Below are positions 35,834 to 44,733 of a stretch of 64,000 nucleotides of DNA, piece by piece (positions within the stretch are counted from its first letter, which is position 1; each line of letters opens with the position of its first letter). Under the pieces are notes generated by a model that was not told the DNA's origin, did not search any database, and saw only the letters and a list, made by a program, of their open reading frames with translations. Location: assembly GCF_014650775.1 (NCBI RefSeq), contig NZ_BMVP01000023.1:1-64000 (forward strand), given 5' to 3'. The position numbers and the translations under genes were made by a program. The stretch comes from Streptomyces cirratus. GTDB taxonomy: Bacteria; Actinomycetota; Actinomycetes; Streptomycetales; Streptomycetaceae.

Positions 35834-37102
35834 ATGAATGACTGGCCCGAGCCCGAGGGTCCGCAGCGGATGCGGCACGTCCAGCGGCAGCAGCAGCCGC
35901 CCGTCCGGCAGCCCGGCCCGCCGCGGCAGCCCGCCGACCCCCCGGTGCGGCAGCCCACGTACGGCGTGCCGCCGCAGCAGGCGCAGAGCCCCGGCGGCTA
36001 CGACAGCGGCTACAACACGGGGCAGGTCTACGGCGCGCCCGCGGGCGGTGGCTCCGGCCGGCCGCCCGGCGGGCCGCGCCGCCCGGGGCAGGGCGGCGAC
36101 GGCCCCGTACCCGTCCGCGTCGTCGTCGACTGGCGCAAGCGGATCAAGATCGGCTCGATCGTCCTCGTCTCCGCGCTGGTGATCACCACGGTCGGCACCT
36201 ACTTCTGGGCCGACTCCAAGGTGCGCCGCGAGGTGGACCTGTCGAAGGTCATCGAGCGCCCCAAGGAGGGCGACTGCACGACGTACCTCATCGTCGGCTC
36301 CGACAGCCGCGAGGGCATGTCCGACGAGGAGAAGAGGAAGCTCCACACGGGCTCGGCCGAGGGCAAGCGCACCGACTCGATGATGGTCCTGGCGAAGTGC
36401 TCCAGCGGCAACACCATGATCTCGCTGCCGCGCGACTCCGACGTGGAGATCCCCTCGTTCGTCGGCTCGCAGTCCGGGAAGAAGTTCCCCGCCCAGGGTC
36501 GCCGGGTCAAGCTCAACGCGGCGTACGCGGAGGACGGCCCCGAGCTGCTGGTGCGCACGATCGAGTTCAACACCGGCCTGCGCATCGACCACTACGCGGA
36601 GATCGGCTTCGCCGGCTTCGCGAACATCGTGGACGCGCTGGGCGGCGTGGAGCTGGACATCGAGAAGGGGTTCAAGGACGAGAAGTCCGGAGCCGACTTC
36701 AAGGCGGGCCGGCAGACCCTGAACGGCAGCCAGTCGCTGGCGTTCGTCCGCACCCGCTACGCCTTCGCCGAGTCGGACCTGCAACGGACGAAGAACCAGC
36801 AGAAGTTCCTGTCGGCGCTGGCCAGTCAGGCGGCGACGCCGTCGACGATCCTCAACCCCTTCTCGCTGTACCCGGTGATGGGCGCGGGGCTGGACACGGT
36901 GATCGTGGACAAGGACATGGGGCTGTGGGACATGGGCCAGATGTTCTTCGCCATGAAGGGCGTCAACGGCGGTGACGGCGTGTCGATGAACATGCCGATC
37001 TCCGGTGAACGCGGCGGCAACCTGATCTGGGACAAGGCCAAGGTGCAGCAGCTGGTGAAGCAGATCCAGAACGACGAGAAGGTCACCGTGCAGAGCCGCT
37101 GA
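35834..37102 (+). CDS. LCP family protein
   Basis: 422 aa starting MNDWPEPEGPQRMRHVQR. A Gln/Pro/Gly-rich head of about 95 residues precedes one helix (IKIGSIVLVSALVITTVGTY). The LCP domain has TYLIVGSDSREGMSDEEKRK, RTDSMMVLAKCSSGNTM, SLPRDSDVEIPSFVGSQSGK and LAFVRTRYAFAESDLQRTK. There is no LytR_C domain; the protein ends soon after LIWDKAKVQQLVKQIQND. Same-strand acyltransferase follows 106 bp downstream. Confidence 0.93.
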   Translation: MNDWPEPEGPQRMRHVQRQQQPPVRQPGPPRQPADPPVRQPTYGVPPQQAQSPGGYDSGYNTGQVYGAPAGGGSGRPPGGPRRPGQGGDGPVPVRVVVDWRKRIKIGSIVLVSALVITTVGTYFWADSKVRREVDLSKVIERPKEGDCTTYLIVGSDSREGMSDEEKRKLHTGSAEGKRTDSMMVLAKCSSGNTMISLPRDSDVEIPSFVGSQSGKKFPAQGRRVKLNAAYAEDGPELLVRTIEFNTGLRIDHYAEIGFAGFANIVDALGGVELDIEKGFKDEKSGADFKAGRQTLNGSQSLAFVRTRYAFAESDLQRTKNQQKFLSALASQAATPSTILNPFSLYPVMGAGLDTVIVDKDMGLWDMGQMFFAMKGVNGGDGVSMNMPISGERGGNLIWDKAKVQQLVKQIQNDEKVTVQSR

Positions 37103-37208
37103 GGGCGCGCGGGGGCACGACGGCGCGCGGGGAGGCGCACGACGACAGCGTGCGCCGGGTGTACGGGGCCGGTCCGGTAGGTTGCCGATCCCCGCCCCTG
37201 GAGCGCCC

Positions 37209-38351
37209 ATGTCCCTGCACCCGTCCCCGCGGGCCTTCGCCGGGCCGCAGTCAGACGGTGACCACCTCGCGAGCCCGCCCACCATCCCCGGACAGGCGGC
37301 GCCCGGGAGGGCGGCCGGGTCGCGGCTGCGCGCCCTGGACGGGCTGCGCATCGTCGCCGCGGTGGCCGTGCTCCTCCACCACTACACGCGCGAGGGAATC
37401 TGGGGGCGCGACGCCTTCGGCTGGTTGACGACGCTGGGCCGGTACAGCTGGCTCGGCGTCGAGCTGTTCTTCATGATCAGCGGCTTCGTCATCTGCATGT
37501 CGGCCTGGGGCCGCCCGCTCGGCGGCTACCTGCGCAGCCGGGTGATCCGCCTCGGACCGGCCTATTGGTTCTGCGTCCTGGTCACCGCGGCCGTCCTGCT
37601 CGTCGCCGGCAAGCCGTTCGGCGGGGCCGGGCCCGGGCTGAGTCAGGTCCTGACGAACCTGACGATGTTCCAGACACCACTCAAAAGCGGTCAACTGGAC
37701 ATGTCGTACTGGACGCTGTGGTCCGAGGTCCGGTTCTACCTGCTCTTCGCCGTGGTCGCCTGGACGGGGCTGACGTACCGCAAGGTGCTCAACTTCTGCT
37801 GGATCTGGACGGTGGCCTCGCTGCTCGCGCCCACGTCCGGGCTGACCGTCCTCGACACCATCGCGAACCCGGTCTACTCGCCGCTGTTCGTCTCCGGCAT
37901 CTGCTTCCACCTGATCCGCCGGGAGGGCCCGCGCGCGGCGGAGCCCTGGGCCCTGCTGGGCTTCTCGTGGCTGCTGATGCAGCGCTGGCTGAACGACATC
38001 GTCCACTGGAACACCGTCAAGGGCGACCGGCTGTCGTGGGAGGCCTGCCTGGTGGTCGTGAGCGCCTGCTACCTCGTGATGGCCGCCGTGGCCCTGCGCC
38101 GGCTCGACCGCATCGACTGGCGGTGGCTGTCCGTCGGCGGCGCGATGTCGTACCCGCTGTACCTGCTGCACCAGCAGATCGGCATCACCCTGCTGCGCCG
38201 TTGGCAGGGTGACGTCGAGCCGTGGACCCTGCTGCTGTCGGCGGTCGCCGTGATACTGGCGGCGTCCTGGCTGATCCAGCGCTACGTGGAACCGCCGTCC
38301 GCCCGGCTGCTGAGGCGCTGGCTCGAAAGCCGGCCGGCGCGGACCGCCTGA
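37209..38351 (+). CDS. Acyltransferase-3 family membrane protein
   Basis: 380 aa from the ATG giving MSLHPSPRAFAGPQSDG, with GGAG just upstream; a start nine codons earlier is possible. Family marks: RALDGLRIVAAVAVLLHHYT, WLGVELFFMISGFVICMSAW and SRVIRLGPAYWFCVLVTAAV. About ten helices; the C-terminus is short. It is highly similar to the acyltransferase at 33854, with the same LFFxISGFVICMSxWGR run, so it looks like a local duplication flanking the thioesterase and LCP genes. Confidence 0.9.
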   Translation: MSLHPSPRAFAGPQSDGDHLASPPTIPGQAAPGRAAGSRLRALDGLRIVAAVAVLLHHYTREGIWGRDAFGWLTTLGRYSWLGVELFFMISGFVICMSAWGRPLGGYLRSRVIRLGPAYWFCVLVTAAVLLVAGKPFGGAGPGLSQVLTNLTMFQTPLKSGQLDMSYWTLWSEVRFYLLFAVVAWTGLTYRKVLNFCWIWTVASLLAPTSGLTVLDTIANPVYSPLFVSGICFHLIRREGPRAAEPWALLGFSWLLMQRWLNDIVHWNTVKGDRLSWEACLVVVSACYLVMAAVALRRLDRIDWRWLSVGGAMSYPLYLLHQQIGITLLRRWQGDVEPWTLLLSAVAVILAASWLIQRYVEPPSARLLRRWLESRPARTA

Positions 38352-38366
38352 CGTCCGGACACGGCA

Positions 38367-38397
38367 GAAGGGGCGCCCCCGAGGGGGGCGCCCCTTC
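38367..38397. terminator. Bidirectional terminator, 14-bp stem
   Basis: GAAGGGGCGCCCCC (38367-38380) pairs with 38384-38397 across a 3-nt loop, between the convergent acyltransferase and ppm genes. Confidence 0.75.
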
Positions 38398-38413
38398 CAC
38401 ACGTCCTCCGCCG

Positions 38414-39235
38414 TTACTTGCCGGCGCGGGCGCGGAGCTTCCACGGCATGGCGATGGACTCCAGCTGGACCGCCAGGTTCATCTTGGACTCGCCGACGGT
38501 GCGGTCCTCGAAGTGGATCGGGACCTCCATCACCTGGAAGCCGCGGCGCAGGGCCTTGTACTTCATCTCCACCTGGAAGCTGTAGCCGGCGCTGCCGATG
38601 GACGCGAGGTCGATCGCCTTGAGCGCGTCGGCGCTCCACAGGTTGAAGCCGCCCGTGATGTCGCGGACGCGGGTGCCGAGGATGGTGCTCGCATAGGCGT
38701 TGGCCCAGCGGGAGAGCAGCTTGCGGTGCGCGCCCCAGGCGTCGGAGAGGGTGCCGCCGGGGACGTAGCGGCTGCCGACGACCAGACCGGCGCCGGTGGA
38801 GCGGGCGACGCCCAGCATCTCGGCGATCTTGGCGGCGGGGTGGGAGCCGTCCGCGTCCATCTGGAGCACGTACTCGGCGCCGTCCTCGACGGCCTTGGCC
38901 ATGCCGGCCGCGTAGGCGCGGCCGAGGCCGTCCTTGGCGGTGCGGTGCAGGACCGACATGCGCGGCTTGCCGTCCTCGGTGAGGAAACCCTCGGCGAGCT
39001 CGCCGGCGATCTTGCCGGTGCCGTCGGGCGAGGAGTCGTCGACGACCAACAGGCGCAGGCCCGGCTGGTCGAGGCCCATGATCAGCTCGACCATGCCCGG
39101 CAGGTTGCCCGCTTCGTTGTACGTGGGCATGACCACGGTGAGCGGGGTGTGCGCCCAGCTGTCGGGGAGCTTCGTGGTTGCGACGTCGGTCGCGCGGGGA
39201 GTCTGCTGCTCGCCTATCACAGGGTTATGCCTCAC
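38414..39235 (-). CDS. ppm: Polyprenol-phosphate-mannose synthase
   Basis: 273 aa starting MRHNPVIGEQQTPRATD. It transfers mannose from GDP-mannose to polyprenyl phosphate, giving the donor for membrane mannosyltransferases and protein O-mannosylation. GT2 motifs: VVMPTYNEAGNLPGMVELIM, LLVVDDSSPDGTGKIAGELA, QMDADGSHPAAKIAEML and SRYVPGG. It lacks the N-acyltransferase half fused to mycobacterial Ppm1, as in Streptomyces. It lies 9 bp downstream of the sugar nucleotidyltransferase, so the two form an operon. Confidence 0.93.
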   Translation of the reverse strand: MRHNPVIGEQQTPRATDVATTKLPDSWAHTPLTVVMPTYNEAGNLPGMVELIMGLDQPGLRLLVVDDSSPDGTGKIAGELAEGFLTEDGKPRMSVLHRTAKDGLGRAYAAGMAKAVEDGAEYVLQMDADGSHPAAKIAEMLGVARSTGAGLVVGSRYVPGGTLSDAWGAHRKLLSRWANAYASTILGTRVRDITGGFNLWSADALKAIDLASIGSAGYSFQVEMKYKALRRGFQVMEVPIHFEDRTVGESKMNLAVQLESIAMPWKLRARAGK

Positions 39236-39244
39236 TGGAGTTGG

Positions 39245-40327
39245 TCACCGGTCAGAGGAGAAGCGGACGGACGCGGAAGGCAATTCCGCCTCGCACCACA
39301 CGCGTGCCCCTGCGCGGAGTTCGTTGTCAGCCCCTACGACGGCGCCGTCCCCGATGACCGCGCCGTCAAGCACCGTGCGCGTACCCACCGAAGCGCGGGC
39401 GCCGATCAGGCTGGCGCTCACGTTGGTGTCCGCACCGATGATCGCGCCTTCCAGGACGATGGAGCCCTGGACGACCGCTCCCGCCCCGATGCGGGCGCCA
39501 GCCCCGACAACGGTACCGCCCGACAGCTTGGCGCCTTCCGCCACCTCGGCACCCGGGAGCACCAGGGACTCACCGCGCGGGCCGGGGACGGCCGGGGAGG
39601 AGACGATCCCGCGTACGAGGTCCGCGGAGGCCTGGACGAAGGACTCGGGCTTGCCGAGGTCCAGCCAGTAGGTGTCCTCGGTGACGCCGTGCAGCTTGGC
39701 GCCGGAGGCGAGGAGGCCGGGGAAGGTCTCGCGCTCGACGGATACCGGTCGGCCGGCCGGGATGGAGTCGATGACGCTGCGGCGGAAGACGTAGCAGCCG
39801 GCGTTGATCTGGTCGGTGACGATCTCCTCGGGGGTCTGCGGCTTCTCGGTGAAGGCCAGCACCCGCCCGTCGGCATCGGTGGGGACCAGGCCGAAGGCAC
39901 GCGGGTCCTCGACCCGCACCAGGTGCAGGGAGACGTCGGCCTCTGCCGCCTGGTGGGACTCGACCAGGCCGGCGATGTCCAGGCCGGTGAGGATGTCGCC
40001 GTTGAAGACGAGGACGGGGGCGTCCGGTCCACCCGTCAGCCGCTGGGCGGCGTTGCGGATGGCGCCGCCGGTGCCGAGGGGCTCGTCCTCGACGACGTAC
40101 TCCAGCTTGATGCCGAAGTCCGAGCCGTCACCGAAGTAGGGCTCGAAGACCTCGGCGAGGTAGCAGGTGGCCATCACGATGTGGGTGACACCGGCGGCGG
40201 CGGCCCTGGCTATCTGGTGTGCGAGGAACGGAACACCCGCGGCCGGAACCATCGGCTTGGGGGTGTTCACCGTCACGGGACGCAGCCGCGTCCCTTGCCC
40301 GCCAACCAGCAGGATCGCTTCCGTCAT
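39245..40327 (-). CDS. Sugar-1-phosphate nucleotidyltransferase (likely mannose-1-P guanylyltransferase)
   Basis: 360 aa from an ATG (MTEAILLVGGQGTRLRPVTV) with GGGGAG upstream. The pyrophosphorylase signature GGQGTRLRPVTVNTPKPMVP and NGDILTGLDIAGLVESHQ are present. The C-terminal 100 residues form a left-handed beta-helix of hexapeptide repeats (GTVVGAGARIGAGAVVQGSI). Coupling to ppm argues for GDP-mannose as product, but the sequence alone does not exclude another NDP-sugar. Confidence 0.87.
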   Translation of the reverse strand: MTEAILLVGGQGTRLRPVTVNTPKPMVPAAGVPFLAHQIARAAAAGVTHIVMATCYLAEVFEPYFGDGSDFGIKLEYVVEDEPLGTGGAIRNAAQRLTGGPDAPVLVFNGDILTGLDIAGLVESHQAAEADVSLHLVRVEDPRAFGLVPTDADGRVLAFTEKPQTPEEIVTDQINAGCYVFRRSVIDSIPAGRPVSVERETFPGLLASGAKLHGVTEDTYWLDLGKPESFVQASADLVRGIVSSPAVPGPRGESLVLPGAEVAEGAKLSGGTVVGAGARIGAGAVVQGSIVLEGAIIGADTNVSASLIGARASVGTRTVLDGAVIGDGAVVGADNELRAGARVWCEAELPSASVRFSSDR

Positions 40328-40437
40328 TGCTTTCTCCCCAACCGGTTCGGGCGTACGAAGGTTCAAATTTAGCCCATCAGCAGGCACGCAAAGGCCGGAG
40401 GTGGCTGGCCCCAGCCTCCTCCGGCCCCCTGTGCGTG

Positions 40438-41595
40438 CTACGGCAGGTTGCGCGCCATGACGATGCGCTGGACCTGGTTGGTGCCCTCGTAGATCTGGGT
40501 GATCTTGGCGTCGCGCATCATGCGCTCGACCGGGTAGTCGCGGGTGTAGCCGTAGCCGCCCAGGAGTTGGACGGCGTCGGTGGTGACCTCCATGGCGACG
40601 TCGGAGGCGAAGCACTTGGCCGCGGCGCCGAAGAACGTGAGGTCGGAGTCGACCCGTTCGGACTTGGCGGCGGCCGAGTACGTGAGCTGGCGGGCGGCCT
40701 CGATCTTCATGGCCATGTCGGCGAGCATGAACTGCACGCCCTGGAAGTCGCCGATCGGCTTGCCGAACTGCTTGCGCTCCTGGACGTAGCCCTTGGCGTA
40801 GTCCAGGGCGCCCTGGGCGATGCCGAGGGCCTGGGCCGCGATGGTGATGCGGGTGTGGTCCAGGGTCTTCATCGCGGTGGCGAAACCGGTGCCCTCGGCG
40901 CCGATCATGCGGTCCGCGGGGATCCGCACGTTGTCGAGGTAGACCTCGCGGGTCGGGGAGCCCTTGATGCCGAGCTTCTTCTCGGGGGCGCCGAAGGAGA
41001 CGCCCTCGTCCGACTTCTCGACGACGAAGGCGCTGATGCCCTTGGAGCGCTTCTCCGGGTCGGTGACCGCCATGACGGTGTAGTACTCGGAGACGCCCGC
41101 GTTGGTGATCCAGCGCTTGACGCCGTTGAGGACCCAGAAGTCGCCGTCGCGCACCGCGCGGGTCTTCATGCCCGCGGCGTCGGATCCCGCGTCGGGCTCC
41201 GAGAGGGCGTACGAGAACATCGCGTCGCCCTTGGCCAGCGGGCCGAGGTACTTGGCCTTGAGCTCCTCGGAGCCGGACAGGATCACCGGGAGGGAGCCGA
41301 GCTTGTTCACGGCCGGGATGAGGGAGGAGGAGGCGCAGACGCGGGCCACTTCCTCGATCACGATCACGGTGGCGAGCGCGTCCGCGCCCGCGCCGCCGTA
41401 GGTCTCGGGCACGTGGACGGCGTGCAGGTCGTTGGCGACCAGCGCGTCGAGGGCCTCCTGCGGGAAGCGGGACTCCTCGTCGACCGTCGCGGCGAACGGC
41501 AGGATCTTCGCCTCGGCGAGCGAGCGGACGGACTCGCGGAGCATGTCGTGCTCCTCGGCCGGGCGGTACAGGTCGAAGTCGGCAGAACCCGCCAA
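40438..41595 (-). CDS. Acyl-CoA dehydrogenase
   Basis: 385 aa starting MAGSADFDLYRPAEEHDML. A FAD enzyme that introduces the alpha,beta double bond in acyl-CoA. Signatures: YALSEPDAGSDAAGMKTRAV, WITNAGVSEYYTVMAVTD, and the catalytic-Glu region AKITQIYEGTNQVQRIVMAR, with the conserved QLLGGYGYTRDYPVERMMRD before it. The length is typical. It is monocistronic between the nucleotidyltransferase and the UDP-sugar dehydrogenase and has a possible operator at 41663. Confidence 0.95.
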   Translation of the reverse strand: MAGSADFDLYRPAEEHDMLRESVRSLAEAKILPFAATVDEESRFPQEALDALVANDLHAVHVPETYGGAGADALATVIVIEEVARVCASSSLIPAVNKLGSLPVILSGSEELKAKYLGPLAKGDAMFSYALSEPDAGSDAAGMKTRAVRDGDFWVLNGVKRWITNAGVSEYYTVMAVTDPEKRSKGISAFVVEKSDEGVSFGAPEKKLGIKGSPTREVYLDNVRIPADRMIGAEGTGFATAMKTLDHTRITIAAQALGIAQGALDYAKGYVQERKQFGKPIGDFQGVQFMLADMAMKIEAARQLTYSAAAKSERVDSDLTFFGAAAKCFASDVAMEVTTDAVQLLGGYGYTRDYPVERMMRDAKITQIYEGTNQVQRIVMARNLP

Positions 41596-41662
41596 GATCT
41601 CTCACTCCCCAGGTGTGATGCGTGGTGCGCGCTGCGTGATGTCGGCGCGCGATCCGTGATGC

Positions 41663-41680
41663 TAACTACCGTTAAGTAAC
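41663..41680. promoter_or_regulatory. TAAC/GTTA alternating half-sites upstream of acyl-CoA dehydrogenase
   Basis: TAAC-4 bp-GTTA-2 bp-TAAC (41663-41666, 41671-41674, 41677-41680) forms two overlapping inverted repeats in an AT-rich pocket 68 bp before the start codon. A TetR-type operator is plausible. Confidence 0.35.
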
Positions 41681-41835
41681 CCGAAGCTTAGTCTCCGGCG
41701 TCAGGGCAGCGATATGTACGGCGTACGTGAGCTGCGTGACAGCGGGGGCGTGTGGTGCCTTCGTCCGGAGCGTCCCCAGGGTCGGGCCCGACTATGCTCA
41801 GTGGCCGCAAACGGCCCCGCACCTCTGGAGCACCC

Positions 41836-43179
41836 ATGGCCCCCCTCAAGATCACTGTGATCGGCACCGGTTACCTCGGCGCGACGCACGCCGCCGCCAT
41901 GGCCGAGCTGGGCTTCGAGGTGCTGGGCCTGGACGTGGTGCCGGAGAAGATCGAGATGCTGGCCGCGGGCCGCGTCCCGATGTACGAGCCCGGACTGGAG
42001 GAACTGCTGGCCGCGCACGTGGCCGGGCTGCCGGGGTCGTCCGGGCGGCTGCGCTTCACCCACTCCTGGGAGGAGGTCGGCGCCTTCGGCGACGTCCACT
42101 TCCTGTGCGTGAACACTCCGCAGAAGCACGGCGAGTACGCCTGCGACATGTCGTACGTGGATTCCGCGCTGGAGTCGCTGGCCCCGCACCTGACCCGGCC
42201 CGTGCTGGTCGTGGGCAAGTCCACGGTCCCGGTGGGCTCGGCGGAGCGGCTCTCGGCGAAGCTGGCGGCGCTGGCCCCGGCGGGCGCGGACGCGGAGCTG
42301 GCGTGGAACCCGGAGTTCCTGCGGGAAGGCTTCGCGGTGCAGGACACCCTGCACCCGGACCGGATCGTGATCGGCGTGCAGGGCGACCGCGGCGAGAAGG
42401 TGCTGCGGGAGGTCTACGAGACGCCGATGGCGGAGGGCACGCCGCTGGTGGTGACCGACTTCCCGACCGCGGAGCTGGTCAAGACGGCCGCCAATTCCTT
42501 CCTCGCGACGAAGATCTCCTTCATCAACGCGATGGCCGAGGTGTGCGAGGCGGCCGGCGGTGACGTGGTGAAGCTGGCCGAGGCGATCGGCTACGACGAG
42601 CGGATCGGCTCCAAGTTCCTGCGGGCCGGGATCGGCTTCGGCGGCGGCTGCCTGCCCAAGGACATCCGGGCTTTCATGGCGCGGGCGGGCGAGTTGGGCG
42701 CGGACCAGGCGCTGACGTTCCTGCGGGAGGTCGACTCCATCAACATGCGCCGCCGCGGGCACATGGTCGAGCTGGCGCGCGAGGCGGTCGGCGGCTCGTT
42801 CCTCGGCAAGCGCGTCGCGGTGCTCGGCGCCACCTTCAAGCCGGACTCCGACGACGTGCGCGACTCCCCCGCGCTGAACGTGGCCGGGCAGATCCACCTC
42901 CAGGGCGGCCAGGTCACCGTCTACGACCCCAAGGGCATGGACAACGCGCGGCGGGTCTTCCCGACCCTCGGCTACGCGGACTCGGCCGTCGCGGCGGCCC
43001 GGGGCGCGGAGGTCGTGCTGCACCTCACCGAGTGGCGGGAGTTCCGCGAGCTGGACCCGGCCGCGCTGGGCGAGGTCGTCACGGACCGGCTGGTCCTGGA
43101 CGGCCGCAACGCCCTCGACCCCGACCTGTGGCGGGGCGCCGGCTGGACGTACCGGGCGATGGGGCGGCCGCGCGCCTGA
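41836..43179 (+). CDS. UDP-glucose 6-dehydrogenase family protein
   Basis: 447 aa from the ATG giving MAPLKITVIGTGYLGATHAA, with CTGGAG upstream. It oxidises an NDP-hexose to the uronate with NAD. The Rossmann loop VIGTGYLGATH, the central FLREGFAVQDTLHPDRIVIG, and the catalytic-Cys motif GIGFGGGCLPKDIRAFMARA are intact. The length is that of bacterial Ugd. Its stop codon lies within the first copy of a 34-bp tandem repeat. Substrate could be UDP-glucose or GDP-mannose; Ugd is more likely. Confidence 0.92.
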   Translation: MAPLKITVIGTGYLGATHAAAMAELGFEVLGLDVVPEKIEMLAAGRVPMYEPGLEELLAAHVAGLPGSSGRLRFTHSWEEVGAFGDVHFLCVNTPQKHGEYACDMSYVDSALESLAPHLTRPVLVVGKSTVPVGSAERLSAKLAALAPAGADAELAWNPEFLREGFAVQDTLHPDRIVIGVQGDRGEKVLREVYETPMAEGTPLVVTDFPTAELVKTAANSFLATKISFINAMAEVCEAAGGDVVKLAEAIGYDERIGSKFLRAGIGFGGGCLPKDIRAFMARAGELGADQALTFLREVDSINMRRRGHMVELAREAVGGSFLGKRVAVLGATFKPDSDDVRDSPALNVAGQIHLQGGQVTVYDPKGMDNARRVFPTLGYADSAVAAARGAEVVLHLTEWREFRELDPAALGEVVTDRLVLDGRNALDPDLWRGAGWTYRAMGRPRA

Positions 43180-43283
43180 GAGGCCGGACCGGGGACGGAC
43201 ACCGCGCGCCTGAGGGACCGGACCGGGGACGGACACCGCGCGCCTGAGGGACCGGACCGGGGACGGACACCGCGCGCCTGAGG
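43169..43283 (+). repeat. 34-bp tandem repeat overlapping the end of the dehydrogenase gene
   Basis: Units beginning CGCGCGCCTGAGGGACCGGA start at 43169, 43203, 43237 and (partial) 43271. The period is 34 bp, not a multiple of three. The first unit contributes the last codons and TGA stop of the gene, so each copy repeats the stop. The remainder to 43368 is GC-rich and gene-free. Confidence 0.7.
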
Positions 43284-43368
43284 CCCGCGTCCGGTCCGCC
43301 GCCGCCTGAGGCCCGGGCAGGGTCCGCCCGGCCCGCCCGAGGGCCGCGGATCGGTAGAGTGGCGGCCG

Positions 43369-44697
43369 ATGAGCGCTACGAGCAGCCCTCCGGCCGTCCC
43401 CGACGCAGCCGCGGCGGCCCCGCACGACGGGCACGCGACCCCCCGGGCTGCCGGGCGCGGCCGCGGCGCGCTCCTGGGCGTGGCCGCCCTCTGGCTCGCC
43501 ACCCGCGCGCTGATGCTGTGGATGCTCGTGCACGACTTCCACAGCTCGAACCTCGTCCGTGTGGACATCAGCGGGACGTACCACAACTGGTACGACGTCC
43601 TGGTCACCTGGTCGATGCCGCACGACGACATCACGTGGCAGTACCCGCCGGCGGCCGCGGCGATCTTCCTCTCGCCCGACCTGCTGCCGTTCCTCACCTA
43701 CTTCCAGGCCTTCGTCGCCCTGACGGTGCTCTGCGACGGCGTGGTCCTCGCCGGTCTGCTCCGCGCCGCCCGCCGCGGCGACGGAAGCATGGCCGGCGCC
43801 CTGCTCTGGCTGCTCACGCTGCCGCTGCTGATGGCGACGCCGTTCGCGCGCTACGACGTCCAGGTGACGCTGCTCGCGGTCGCTTCGCTGCTGTGCCTGC
43901 GCCACCGCCCTCGGCTCGGCGGGGTGATCGCGGGCGTCGGCGCGATGGTCAAGGTGTGGCCGCTGCTCACCCTGCTGGGTACCCCGCGCGGCAGGTCCAC
44001 GCGGGAGGCCGTCATCGCGGCGGCGCTGTCCTGCGCGGCGCTGCTCGCCGTCTTCGCGGTCCTGTTCCGGGACTCCCTGGGCTTCCTCGGCAACCAGGGC
44101 GGCCGCGGCGTCCAGGTCGAGTCCCTCGGCGGCTCGGCGCTGATGCTCGCCATGAGGACGGGGGCCTGGCCCGGAAAGATCACCTTCCAGTACGGCGCCT
44201 TCGAGTACGTCGGCCCGTACGTCCCGGCCATCGCGCGGGCCTCGCTCGCCCTGACCGTGATCGGTTTCCTGCTGCTGCTCCTGTGGCGGGTGCGGGCCCG
44301 TCGCTGGACGACCGCCACCCCGCTGGACGCCGCACTGTGCGCGGTCATGGTGTTCACGGTGACCAGCCGGGTCATCAGCCCGCAGTACATGGTCTGGCTG
44401 CTCGGTCTCGCGGCCGTCTGCCTGACCTCCAGGCACACCACCCAGCGCCCGGTCGCGTGGCTGCTGGCCGCCGCCGCGGTGCTCACGTCGCTGGTCTTCC
44501 CCGTCTGGTACGCGGACGTCCTGCAGAACACCTGGTTCGGCACGTTCCTGCTGTGCGCCCGCAACGGCCTGCTGCTCTACGCGACCGTCTGGTCCGGAGT
44601 CCGGCTGTGGAAGGCGACCGTCCCCGCCGTGCCCGGGGACGGCGAGAGCGCCGGGCCGGCCCGGGCACCGGAGGCCGCCCGGGCCTCGCGCGGCTAG
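43369..44697 (+). CDS. GT87-type membrane glycosyltransferase
   Basis: 442 aa starting MSATSSPPAVPDAAAAAPHD. After a disordered head come ten or so helices. The first external loop DISGTYHNWYDVLVTWSMPH and WQYPPAAAAIFLSPDLLPFL match the polyprenyl-phosphate-mannose-dependent GT87 family (DUF2029). RYDVQVTLLAVASLLCLRHR and MVKVWPLLTLLGTPRGR lie in the next loops. It probably mannosylates an envelope glycolipid or polymer. Consistent with Ppm upstream. Confidence 0.88.
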   Translation: MSATSSPPAVPDAAAAAPHDGHATPRAAGRGRGALLGVAALWLATRALMLWMLVHDFHSSNLVRVDISGTYHNWYDVLVTWSMPHDDITWQYPPAAAAIFLSPDLLPFLTYFQAFVALTVLCDGVVLAGLLRAARRGDGSMAGALLWLLTLPLLMATPFARYDVQVTLLAVASLLCLRHRPRLGGVIAGVGAMVKVWPLLTLLGTPRGRSTREAVIAAALSCAALLAVFAVLFRDSLGFLGNQGGRGVQVESLGGSALMLAMRTGAWPGKITFQYGAFEYVGPYVPAIARASLALTVIGFLLLLLWRVRARRWTTATPLDAALCAVMVFTVTSRVISPQYMVWLLGLAAVCLTSRHTTQRPVAWLLAAAAVLTSLVFPVWYADVLQNTWFGTFLLCARNGLLLYATVWSGVRLWKATVPAVPGDGESAGPARAPEAARASRG

Positions 44698-44733
44698 ATC
44701 CGGGCGCTTGGACCGCTCGGCTATACCGTGCGG

